Below the pieces are notes generated by a model. The model worked only from the letters and a program-made list of their open reading frames with translations. It was not told the origin of the DNA and did no database searches. From positions 507,735,665 through 507,799,664 of the forward strand of contig NC_045427.1 of assembly GCF_902635505.1 (NCBI RefSeq): 64,000 nt of DNA, read 5' to 3'. Made by a program: the position numbers and the translations under genes. Positions 24,686-34,864 of the stretch are shown piece by piece; positions within the stretch are counted from its first letter, which is position 1, and each line of letters begins with the position of its first letter. The stretch is from Sarcophilus harrisii. Lineage: Eukaryota; Chordata; Mammalia; Dasyuromorphia; Dasyuridae.

Positions 24686-25385
24686 TTTTATTTAATTAAA
24701 GCTTTTTAATCTTCAAAACACGTACATGGATAATTTTTCAACATTAACCCTCGCAAAACCTTGTGTTCCAATTTCCCCCCCTTACCCCTACCCCTAGATG
24801 GCAAATAATATATGTTAAACAGGGTAAAATATATGTTAAATCCAATATATGCATACATAGTTATATAATTATCTTGCTGAACAAGAAGAATCAAATCAAA
24901 AAGGAAAAAAAAAGAGAAAGAAAATAAAATGCAACCAAACAACAACAAAAAGAATGAGAATGCTATGTTTTGATCCACACTTCATCTCCATAGGCATCTC
25001 TGTGGGTATAGATGACTCTCTTCATCACAAGATCACTGAAACTGGCCTGAATCACCTTACTATTGACAAGAGTCACATTCATCAGAATTGATCATAGTAT
25101 AATCTTGTTGCCATATACAATGATTTCCTGGTTCTGCTCACTTCACTTAGCATCAGTTCATGTAAGACTCTCCAAGCCTTTCTGAAATAATCCTGCTGAT
25201 CATTTCTTACAGAACAATAATATGCCATAACATTCATCTACCACAATTTATTCAGCCATTCTCCAATTGATGGGCATCCACTCAGTTTCCAGTTTCTTGC
25301 CTCTACAAAAAGGACTGCCACAAACATTTTTTGTGTATGTGGGTCCCTTTCTCTCCTTTAAGATCTTTTTGGAATATAAGGCCAG
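24686..25385 (-). mobile_element. LINE-1 3' end, 5'-truncated, with target-site duplication
   Basis: The minus-strand L1 3' end covers the 3' UTR (plus-strand 'cgcaaaaccttgtgttccaa') and the end of ORF2 ('ccattctccaattgatgggc', 'ccactcagtttccagtttct'). It is flanked by TTAACTTGTGTAATCAC (24669-24685) and TTAACTTGTATAATCAC (25386-25402), a 17-bp duplication with one mismatch. Confidence 0.93.
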
Positions 25386-25402
25386 TTAACTTGTATAATC
25401 AC

Positions 25403-26395
25403 AACAAACAGAAGACACACAGACCACCACACACGCACAACTAAGGTAAGGGTTAATGGAAAACTCAAATCTAATTCCAAATCATCTTAAGTGCTGGGCT
25501 CCCACTAGGCTTTCTCTGTGGGGCATTCCTCCCCTTCACCTCCCTTGACTACAGCAGCATGGGAATAATTATGAAAACAAAGAGACTGTTTAAAATGTTT
25601 TGTAACCGCTTCTGAGCCTTTTCTATAATATCCTAAAAAAAAAGTGATTCAGCTGCTTCTTTGCCTTCAAAGGGAGTAAACTTGAGGGAAGCGCTGCTAA
25701 AAACAAGCATTTCAAAAGATTATTGTTCTGTAATCACCTACTGGGGTTTAGAAAACCAAGGTTTCTTACAGTCTTTTACTTTGCTTCCCAGAAAACACTT
25801 TGAGGGTCCTGCTTTTACTGACTCAGTCTGCTAAACTTCCTTGGGTTAGCATTGGGTTTATAGCAGGATTGTTTATCTAGAACTTGGAAGGAATTTAGAG
25901 ATTATCTAATCTTAATATCTAATTTTAATAAACCATAATAATCTCCATTATTATGCAGATAAGAAAAAAAACACCAAAAGAGAAATGATTCATCTTCCTT
26001 AGAACATAGTTTTCTAAACCCCAGTCCAATAATGGTTCCTTGCCACGAGCTTCCTTTAGGCAGAAATTATATAAGAAAGCTATGCTAAGCAATTTTAGAA
26101 GAGACCCTGCTGGCCCCTCTCCTACATGCAGGATGCCCCATTCTTTGGAGAACTGAACAAAAGATCCTGAGTCAATACTAACCTGTTCATTTTACCTGTA
26201 TATGTGCTCAGGCCTGAAGACTGGGAGTGGAGAATTCAGAAGTAACGAAAAATGCCTCCTGTTATCCCCAACCTAAAAGGGCTGCTGCTGCCTACTGTGA
26301 CAAGTTTCTTGGTTTTTTTTTTCTTTTACATGCTCAGAAATCTGGAATCAAAAAGGCAATTGTGCAAACCAGAATCTTGGACCATGACTCTATCA
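25403..26395. other. Mostly unassigned DNA
   Basis: No gene. A weak MIR-like trace lies near 25880-25970 ('tttagagattatctaatctt'); the rest looks unique. Confidence 0.45.
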
Positions 26396-26399
26396 TAAA

Positions 26400-26505
26400 C
26401 TTGTCCTTGGTCCTGTCATGAGCCTCAATTACCTCACCTGTAAAATGGGTTTGAACTAGATGACTTCTGCCACCCTTTCAGTTTTCTATCTATCTATAAT
26501 CCTAT
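26400..26505 (+). repeat. MIR SINE fragment
   Basis: 'gagcctcaattacctcacct', 'gtaaaatgggtttgaactag' and 'atgacttctgccacc'. Confidence 0.75.
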
Positions 26506-26544
26506 GGAAATGATGGAGCTGTTTTTTGTTTGCTTCTTTTTTTA

Positions 26545-26660
26545 GAGTTATGTGGGAATTTAGAGATAATATAGTTTAACCCCTCATTTTATAGAGTTTA
26601 TTTATAAACTGAGGCACAGAGAGTGAAAGTAGTGCTGAAGAGACTAGGGTTGGAGCTTCT
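26545..26660 (+). repeat. CORE-SINE fragment
   Basis: 'gaatttagagataatatagt', 'taacccctcattttatagag' and 'aactgaggcacagagag'. Confidence 0.65.
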
Positions 26661-26739
26661 GTTGAGGTCAAAGGCTTCCTATCTTACAAAGGGTTGGGAC
26701 AGCATGATTTTAGAAGACCTGAGACCTCAACTTCCCTAA

Positions 26740-27589
26740 ATTGTCAGTTCTTAATGTTTGAGTGGGAATGAAAACAATATTTGACGAGAGAGGGGAAAAT
26801 AAGCAAGAAAAAAGCCTTGCTTCCTGTACATTTGCAGAGGGAATTGAGATAGATCATAATACATAACTATAGCTTCCTTCTTAAGTCTGTAATTACAGCC
26901 TCCCCCAGTCTGCCCCCCTTGCAATGCCTACTGGTGAGTCTTCACCGTGCTCCCAGAGCAATGTGCTCATCTGCAGGTCCTGTGGTGTTTGCAGAAGTCC
27001 AGGTTTTGGAAGGAAGAGCAGATATGAGAGAATCTGGAAGGGGATACTGGGGAGTCAAGCCTTGGGACTCGCTGGTGGGGAAAAAGTAGGATCTCAGATT
27101 AGAAAGAAAGAATCTTGGAGATGTCCAGAGTAAGTATTATTATATTTTATCAACAATAATTATTTAATAGGAATCTACTTTGAATGGGTGTTTCAATATG
27201 ACAAAGATTCTAACCTCAAGAGAATCATTCTCTAATGAAGGGAATGACATATACATAAATAATGATGACAAAATCGAGAGTGATAAAGGAGAATTTCAGG
27301 AGGAAGAGAACATCTTTCAGGATATGGAAGTGGGAGCAGGAAAAGCTTTTACGGAGGAGAGTGTTTTTAGAAAAGGATTATCAGTTACTAGTAAAGCATC
27401 AATGTTAATCTGGAAATCACATAACCTTCTATACTACCATTAGTGAGAGTCAAAGTGGATCAATTCTTCTACATTAGCATTTTAGCAGTCACCACAGAGA
27501 TATTCCCAACAGGGAGATAGTCAGGGAGACTCAACTTGGAATCAAGAGAGGGGTCATCTAGCATACGAACTTCTAGGACCAATGACAAT
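26740..27589. other. Unassigned DNA with an L2-like trace
   Basis: Two open frames (26924-27133 and 27180-27443) lack recognisable domains. The stretch 27180-27420 ('aagattctaacctcaagaga', 'aatgacatatacataaataa') resembles the reverse of an L2 3' region. Confidence 0.4.
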
Positions 27590-27595
27590 GGTGGG

Positions 27596-28583
27596 TGCTG
27601 GGTTTTTGTTCTTTAAAATATAATGGTTCTTTCTGGGGGAAAGCAGGTTTCTCTGGGAGGTTTTCTGGAAGCAGTTTTAGTTTCAGTTACAAGTAAATAA
27701 TCATCCAAAATCGCAGCCAGCTGATAAAAGTTCAGATCTTTTATTGTGTCCTTCAATATAGCCCGGTTAGCTCAGAGGCCTATCTCTTGCTTGGTTCCAA
27801 GAGCTTGCAGCTTGTCCTTTGCTTCTGCTTCTGCTTTCTTCAGTCTCCAGCCAGCACCAAGGTGGAAGATGCAAAGAATCTCTCTTGCCTCAAAGAAAGG
27901 GCTTGTGCACTTCCTCCCAGAGTGCTCCTCTCCGACCCCAGTCAATGTTCCGGAGTAATTCTCTCCAGTGGCTCACTGGAGCTGTATTTATGCTGAGTGT
28001 AAAAGGCTGACTCTGCCTTCTGGAGGCAGGGATTAAGGGAGATGTGAATTCAGATATCTCTTTCTAAACCCTGAAATCTCCCAAACGTGTGAACTCCAAT
28101 GAGTACTTAAAATATTTCTTGCTTCTATGAGCTCTCTAAAGGTGTGAACACAAGCATTGTTTCTATCAGTTGTACTTAGTACCTTGTTTTAAGTTCTGGC
28201 CCAAAATATCTCCTTCTAAGATCAAATCAATCATGCTGAACCATGCTAAATTAGATAATTATTGTCTCTATCAACTCTAATGGCTTAACAGTTTGTAAAG
28301 ATTCCAACATCTCCCCTTTTCTTTTGATTTAGAACATAGGTGGTCATCACCTCCCTGACTTCTCAAGGAGGTGAGAACCCCAAAAAGGTGATCACGCCTT
28401 CCCTGACTGATCAAAAAAAGGAGTGAAAACACCATAAAAAGAAGGTGGTCATGCCCTCCCTGACATCTCAGGAAGGGAGATGAAAACACCAAAGGAAAGT
28501 AGAAAATCAAATCAGATTGCTAAATTAGATAATTATTGTCTCTATCAACTCTAATGGCTTACCAGTTTGTAAAGATTCCAACA
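27596..28583 (-). mobile_element. ERV2-type LTR insertion, fossil, short form
   Basis: Bounded by a 6-bp target duplication GGTGGG (27590-27595 and 28584-28589), as usual for class II (beta-like) elements. Read on the minus strand the parts are a 66-bp LTR segment starting TGTTGGAATC (28583-28518), a short internal remnant, a purine tract aaaagaaaaggggaga, and one long LTR (28309-27596) that again starts TGTTGGAATC. An AATAAA (plus-strand TTTATT near 27739) lies in the LTR. The element is broken and has no coding part. The two LTR copies differ at only one position over 66 bp, so it is fairly young. Confidence 0.85.
28339..28495. repeat. Three imperfect ~50-bp tandem units
   Basis: Units start at 28339, 28387 and 28444, each beginning ggtg(g/a)tca and containing 'tccctgac' and a gaaaacacc or gaacccc end. 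They lie in the internal remnant of the ERV2-type insertion. Confidence 0.85.
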
Positions 28584-28734
28584 GGTGGGGAGAAGGAAAT
28601 TCTGCTAAGACAGAAATGTTCAAATGCTCTTTTTGATGCTGCAAAGTATTGTGAATCTGTCACTTCAAGAGAGCTATAGGATCATGGATCCTTTGCCCTA
28701 GATCATTCAGATGGTAAGCTGCTTCCTGACAAAT

Positions 28735-28845
28735 ATGCCCATATCACCCTCATCTTCCAAAAAATCTCACATAATCCACCCATCCTCATTAGCTGTTGTC
28801 CCTTATCTTCCCTCCTCGTTGTAGTTCAAATCCATTTTCTTTTTT
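28735..28845 (+). mobile_element. L2 LINE, left part (split by L1)
   Basis: 'accctcatcttccaaaaaat' and 'cattagctgttgtcccttat' match an L2 ORF2 stretch. Interrupted by an L1 tail and continued at about 29080. Confidence 0.6.
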
Positions 28846-29075
28846 TTAATAAATTATTTTATTTTCAAAATATTTGCATGAATAGTTTTCTACATTCACT
28901 GTTGCAAAACCTTGTGTTCCAAATTTTTTCCCTCCCTTCTCCCATCCCCTCCCCTAGATGGCAAGTAATCCAATATAGGTTAAACATGTGCAATTCTTGT
29001 ATACATATTTCCACAATTATCATGCTGCACAAGAAAAATCAGATCAGAAAGGGAAAAAAATGAGAAAAACAAAAT
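28846..29075 (-). mobile_element. LINE-1 3' UTR fragment
   Basis: Begins as poly-T/'aataaattattttat', then 'ttgcaaaaccttgtgttcca', 'ctcccctagatggcaagtaa' and 'attatcatgctgcacaagaa': the reverse of an L1 3' end only. Confidence 0.9.
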
Positions 29076-29079
29076 GCCT

Positions 29080-29965
29080 CCACTCTTGTATGACTACTAT
29101 TTTTCAGTACACTTTTCTATGTCTTCCTCCAGGTCATACCCAGTAACAATGGATGTCCCATAGAGCTCTGTCTTCCCTTCTCTCCATATACTATAGTGAT
29201 TTCACCAACTCTTCTGGGTCCAACTGTCATTTTCATGCAGAATGAATCTCTGATTTATTTGTCCTAACTTCTCTCCCTTCTAGCCTTTTGGAGGCTGGAT
29301 GTCACACTGGATATCCCAAATGGGATGATTACCCTTGTTCAAAGATTAGGAATTATTCTCTAAACCCTCTTCTCCTAACTTTCATATTACTGTTAAGGAC
29401 ACTACCATCCTCTGAAAGCTGAAACCCAGATATCCTCCTCTCCTCTCTCACTCATCCTCCCCTGCTGATCTGTTGCCACATCCTGCTGATTTTTTATCTT
29501 CCTAACATCTTTCACATGGACTTCTTGCCCTTCTCTGACCCTGCCATTACCCTGATTCAGGCCCTCAACACTTCCAGGGGGCTCAGCCAACATCATATTT
29601 CTCCCCTCCAGTCCATTCTCCATTAAGTCATCAAATTTTATTTTCCTGAAGTGCAGTTCTCATAGTGCCACCTTCCTCTTCATTAAATTCCAACAGCTAA
29701 GAACAAAGACAATATTCTTACATCCAATTGTCCTCCATGTATTCATCCAGTAGCACCGGCCTCTTTGCTGTTCTTTGTATGTGATTTTCCATCTCTTAAT
29801 TCCAGGTATTTTCACTGGTTGTCCCTAATGTCTAGAATTCTCTCTCTCCTCTTTTCCACCTCTTGGCTTTCTTTGAGTTTCATTCAGCTCAAGTCCCATA
29901 AATAGATTTTTCCAGTCCTCCTGAATCTTAGTACATTTTTCCCCCTCTCCCCCCTCCAATTTACC
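29080..29965 (+). mobile_element. L2 LINE, right part
   Basis: Long colinear match to the L2 ORF2 end and 3' region: 'catatactatagtgatttca', 'ggatgtcacactggatatcc', 'gttaaggacactaccatcct', 'ttcaggccctcaacacttcc', 'agtccattctccattaagtc', 'ggtattttcactggttgtcc'. This is the longest L2 copy in the window. Confidence 0.85.
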
Positions 29966-29969
29966 TTGT

Positions 29970-30640
29970 ATGTCTGATCCTGGCTAGGGATACTTTATGG
30001 CAATTATGGATAACAAGTTCAATTTTATTAAATACAAAAATATTTCTGAAAAGTCATTTTAAAGAGAAAGAATTAAAAAAAACAAGTAGTCATCATTTTG
30101 GTTTTACATATTAGCTAACATCTTTATAGAAGAATGTAAGGAATCCCACACTGAGTCAGATCAAAATATTTCATGCAGCTCAGTATTTATTCTCTCTCCC
30201 ACGAAAACTCCCACTGTTTTCTGAGTGACCAACTTGCTTCCCTCAACCTAGACCACATTTAGCCCTCTAATTTTATTAAGTTGTGAACAAATAACTGTAC
30301 CATATATGGAATTAATGAATTACAAAAGTCAAAAGAATTGAGACCCAAATAGGAAATAACCTTTGGTTCTCAGGGACCTGTAGTCCCTTGTAAAAACCAA
30401 CTAGTATTACATATCTTCAGGAACTACAGTATATTTTGAGTACTTTATGGTTGAGCTAAACTGACTCACTAATTGAAGACATCGTCAGGGATATTCCTCA
30501 ACTGTATACAGGTTCTAAGCCTAAATCTCCTCACACAGTAATTAAATTTAATTGTACAAAAAACAATTTGTTGATGCTGAATTCTAGACTAGCAGAAAGT
30601 TGTAGCATAGCAAAAGCCAGAGGGAGTAGAGAAAAGGGGA
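29970..30640. other. No recognised feature
   Basis: Unique-looking AT-rich DNA. No gene or repeat recognised. Confidence 0.5.
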
Positions 30641-30644
30641 AAGA

Positions 30645-30835
30645 AACTTTGTGTGGGGAAAGACAATTGCACTGGGGATCAGAATATGGGTTCAAATTCC
30701 ATTTCTGTTTATTGCTGTGTGAGTTTAGGAAAATTGTTCTATCTCTCTGGCTAACAGTATCCTCATCTATAAAATGAAGAGTTGGATTAGGTGGCTGCTG
30801 AGTTCCCTTCTGGACTTAAATCTATGTTCCTATGA
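30645..30835 (+). repeat. MIR SINE
   Basis: 'cactggggatcagaatatgg', 'gctgtgtgagtttaggaaaa', 'cctcatctataaaatgaaga' and 'gagttcccttctggacttaa': a nearly full MIR. Confidence 0.85.
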
Positions 30836-31119
30836 CTTTTGGAGAAATTTCATTCCCTTTTTGCCCTTGAATGTGACCCTAAAGAATTTATTTGGCACAA
30901 GATGAGACAAGGATCCCTGTGGCTAGACTGCTGTGGTCTCATTTCATCCTGATTTCTTGCATTCTGTGTGCTCCTGCTGGTTTCCCTAAGGAGCCTAAGC
31001 CTGCTTTATGACCTTATGACAAAGTTTGCTCCCTTGACTAGTTTGAGTCACCAAGCACCAACTTCATCCATGTTCCCTCCTGCTTCCATTTAAAAAAAAA
31101 AGTAGTTGAACGTGATATT

Positions 31120-31320
31120 TATAAAGCATTTTAAGATTCTACTCCACTTAATAGTACTATACTTTTTCCAATCATGTGTAAAGATAGTTTTCAATATTCA
31201 TTTTTATAAGACTTTGAGTTCCAAATTTTGTCTCTTTCCCTCCCTCCCTTGTCTCCCCCCCAAAAAACAGCAAAAAATATGATATAGATTATACATGTGC
31301 AACCATGTTCAATAGACCTC
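31120..31320 (-). mobile_element. LINE-1 3' UTR fragment
   Basis: 'aaagatagttttcaatattc', 'ataagactttgagttccaaa' and 'gatatagattatacatgtgc' are the reverse of an L1 3' end. Confidence 0.7.
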
Positions 31321-31364
31321 TTTGAAATTTGCAAAGTACATTCCATGATTCTCTTCCATGCTTC

Positions 31365-31565
31365 TTATTAGAGTTTCACGACAATTCTGTGAGGTAGGTA
31401 CTGGAGGTGTGATTATATCAATTTTATAATTGAAGAAATTGAACTCAGAGAATTTAAGGGACTTGTCCAGTATTATTCAGCTATTTAAGAATCTGTGGTG
31501 GGATTTGAACCGAAGCTTTTCTGACTTTAAATCCAGGATTTTTACTTGCTATACCATGCTGCCTT
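31365..31565 (+). repeat. MIR SINE
   Basis: 'gagtttcacgacaattctgt', 'gaggtaggtactggaggtgt', 'ttaagggacttgtccagtat' and 'ataccatgctgcctttc'. Confidence 0.85.
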
Positions 31566-31782
31566 TCAGAATATAGCAAAATAAAAAATGGTGGTGGTAA
31601 CATTATGAGAATGAGAATCAAAATTCAGGTTTAGCATTTTTAAAAATTTAAGAAGTTTTGGGGAGTCCTGACCTACAACTTTATCAAATTCTTTTTTTTT
31701 TAAATATGTCAGAATGGAAACTCCTTCCACTGATACAGATCCATAATTCATGTCTAATTTACAGTCTTAGAAATGTGCTTAG

Positions 31783-32701
31783 TAACTGCTGCTCTATAAT
31801 ATAATTTTAGATCTGGTACAGCTAAGCCACCTTCATTTGATTTTTTTTTTCATTAATTCCCTTGAAATTCTTGACCTTTTGTTTTTCCATATGAATTTTG
31901 TTATTTTTCTAGGTCATTAAAATAGTTTTTTGGGAGTCTGATTGGTATAGCGCTAAATAAATAGATTAGTTTAGGTAATATTGTCATCTTTATTATATTT
32001 GCTCGCCCTATCCAAGAGCATTTAATATTTTTCCAATTGGTTAGATCAGACTTAATTTGTGTGAAAAGTGGTCTGTAATTTTGCTCATAAAGTTTCTGAT
32101 TTTCCCTTGGCAGATAGATTCCTAAATATTTTATATTATCAGTAGTTACTTTAAATGGAATTTCTCTTTGTAACTCTGACTGTTGGATTTTGTTAGTGAT
32201 ATATAAGAATGCTGATGACTTATGTGGGTTTATTTTATAACCAGCAACTTTGCTAAAGTTGTGGATTATTTCTAATAACTTTTTAGCAGAATCTCTGGGG
32301 TTCTCTAAGTATACCATCATGTCATCGGCAAAGAGTGATAATTTGGTTTCCTCATTGCCTATTCTTTTTAAAGGAATAAGAAAGGAATCTCTTTCTCAGC
32401 TCTTATTGCCAAAGCTAGCGTTTCTAATACAATATTAAATAGTAACAGTGATAGTGGGCAACCTTGTTTCACTCCAGATCTTATTGGGAAAGGTTGCAGT
32501 TTGTCTCCATTACATATGATGCTTACTGATGGTTTTAAATAGATGCTGCTGATTATTTTAAGGAAAAGTCCATTTATTCCTATACTCTCAAGTGTTTTTA
32601 ATAGGAATGGATGTTGGATTTTATCAAATTTATCAAATTTTATCATATCCTGTAAATAAAAGGCTATTAAATTAAAAAAAAGACACTAAAAAAAAAAAAA
32701 A
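31783..32701. mobile_element. Twin-primed LINE-1 (inverted 5' part, plus 3' end)
   Basis: 31783 to about 32645 is L1 ORF2 on the minus strand, encoding pieces of the reverse transcriptase ([60 protein letters not shown]). The last about 55 bp are the L1 3' terminus on the plus strand ('tgtaaataaaaggctattaa') with a poly(A) tail. The whole is flanked by a perfect 14-bp duplication AGAAATGTGCTTAG (31769-31782 and 32702-32715). This is the structure expected when a second primer starts internally on the L1 RNA. The open frames are long, so it is relatively young. Confidence 0.94.
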
Positions 32702-32912
32702 AGAAATGTGCTTAGGACCTTGAGAAGTTAAATCAAACAGCTAGTATATAATCAGAGACAAAAACTTAATTGAAATTTCCCCAATTCTCAATCTAGTCCC
32801 TATCCATGACACTAGGCTGACTCTCTAAATGCAACATATTCAATAAATAAAAAGTAAACTTGTGGTGAATGAAACAAAAATAATATTATTTCTAGAAGAA
32901 ACACCATTTTCT

Positions 32913-33540
32913 TTTTTTTTTTTTTTTGGAAAGAAAAAAAATCTTTATTTGACAAAGTTATAATTAAAATTCATCATTTCCTTCAGTTATTTAAAAACGT
33001 TGGTTTGAAAAGGAGTCTGTAAGCTTCACAATCCCACAAAAAAATGTTCATTCACAAAAGGTTAGAAAGTATTGCTTTTGATGGAGTGTAAGAAGTATCT
33101 AGGAACCAAGGGAGAAATCAAAAAGCCCTTCATCTGCATAAATTAAGCAAATAGCACACCAACAAAGAAACATCAATCGAATGTGCAGATTGTGTGGATG
33201 TATTTGTAGAAACGTATTTATGTTGATAATTCTGCATCAGGTCATTAATACCAGAAATTATGGAAGGTCTATCTTTAAGGAGTCCAAGCAGTGACCAATT
33301 TAGATTATAAAAGAAAATGCTTGATGATGTGCTATTCATCAAGGAACACTATAAAAATTTCGTCTCTACTGAATATTTATCAAGATTAGGCTATGGTAGC
33401 ACAAATTATAAACCAAAACTTCAGTATCATCTAGAAAATGAAAGATGAAAATTTCCTATAGTATTAATATACAAATCAATATCTGGAGAATTCAACGAAT
33501 AAACTATATTAGACCCAGAACATTGTCTCAGGCCAAACTG
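32913..33540 (-). pseudogene. Processed retrocopy of an unidentified mRNA 3' end
   Basis: A poly-T run (32912-32927) is followed on the minus strand by an AATAAA signal ('caaataaagatt', about 32941-32952) and about 600 bp of unique sequence. It is flanked by a perfect 16-bp duplication AGAAACACCATTTTCT (32897-32912 and 33541-33556). This is an L1-mobilised, 5'-truncated cDNA. It has no convincing coding sequence and reads like a 3' UTR. I do not recognise the parent gene. Confidence 0.85.
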
Positions 33541-33556
33541 AGAAACACCATTTTCT

Positions 33557-34126
33557 GAAAACCTGTATTTAAATAAGATAAAAATTTGTCTGTCTTGGAG
33601 TTTAGTATGATTTCATTATTCTCACTTGTATCATGTAAATATGAAGAAAATGAATATTTTAAAAATCCCATATTAGTGAATCCTATCAAGTATAGGAAAT
33701 AAAGCAAAGACACCACCTGAATTATGTTTTGCAGAAAGCTAGGGATTTTTCTCTAAGTATTCTGCTGGCACTAAATTCAATGTGAGCACATAATAATTTC
33801 TCCCATGTCTAAGCTTGAACAAGCACAGTAGGCAACTGAACACTTGGATAATAAACAATTATTACAATTGTTGCAAATGGGAGCATTTTAATCAGTCACC
33901 TCAGATATTTTGTTGCAATGACATGACATTTTCCAGGAAAGATTCTTGGAATCTGGGGTTTTTTTTCCCCCAGTGAGATTATCAGTATTCTTAGCTGATA
34001 GAACACTAATATCTCAACCAAGGTGCCATGATTCACTGCAGAGAAAACAGTACTTCTATTGCTCCCTTGACTCATCTGGTAAGACATTTGCATAAATTTT
34101 AGTATTTTCATTAAAAATGCTATTTA
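33557..34126. other. No recognised feature
   Basis: AT-rich unique-looking DNA. Confidence 0.5.
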
Positions 34127-34280
34127 GGGGGCAGTTAGGTGGAGTAGTGGATAGAGCACCAACCCTGAAGTCAGGAGGACCTGAGTTCAAATCTGACCTC
34201 AGACACTTAACACTTCCTAGCTGTGTGACCCTGGGCAAGTCACTTAAACCCAACTGCCTCAGCAAAAAAAAAAAAAAAAA
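34127..34280 (+). repeat. tRNA-derived marsupial SINE, near full length
   Basis: 'ggggcagttaggtggagtag', 'tggatagagcaccaaccctg', 'ggaggacctgagttcaaatc' (B-box-like) and 'gtgaccctgggcaagtcact', then an A tail. The flanks aaaatgctattta and aaaatgcctattaa look like an imperfect target duplication. Well conserved, so relatively young. Confidence 0.92.
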
Positions 34281-34864
34281 TGCCTATTAATAAATTTTGT
34301 TTTTATATCATTTAAGTTTTCCTCTGTATCCTTTCTCCTCTCCCTTAAAAGCCATATTATATAATAGTTTAAAAAAAAGAAAAAGGAAAAAATTGGCGAA
34401 ACTGATAAAATACATTTAAAAAATCTGACCCTACAGAATGTTTTAAGTGCTAATAGCTTAAAGTTGCACTAAGACTTTTGGAATACCATCTATATACAAT
34501 GTACCATATCTACTTACATGCCTCTGCAAAGAAGTAGGAGAATCATACTTATCTATCTCTTCTTTGGGACCAAATTTAATTTTTAACATTTTGCAACACT
34601 GATTTTCAATTGTTTTGTGATGTATGTGACTTCCATTTACATTGTTGTAACAATCTCAGAACAACATTTTAGCATTGTCACTCAACTAATCTGTCATCAT
34701 AGGAAGATAGTTTCACCCATTTCTTGTTGCAAAATCCTCAGCGTTTCTCCTAGTGTTTTAAATAAATATCATCAGATTTTTTTTTTTTTTAAGATTTAGA
34801 GCTCTATTTTGGATATTTTGAGTTTAAGATAGCTGTGAGATATTTAGTTAAATCTATCTTATAA
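34281..34864. other. No recognised feature
   Basis: AT-rich DNA with A- and T-runs. Nothing recognised. Confidence 0.5.

Noticed and set aside
27180-27443. An acidic 87-codon open frame
   Set aside because: The DNA looks like a reversed L2 fragment, and no homologue is known to me.
27760-27785. tRNA-Lys-like start 'gcccggttagctcagaggcc'
   Set aside because: No anticodon arm, T arm or acceptor complement follows. It is inside an LTR.
28339-28495. CRISPR-like spaced repeats
   Set aside because: Units are imperfect, only three, in a eukaryotic LTR insertion. An array is not plausible.
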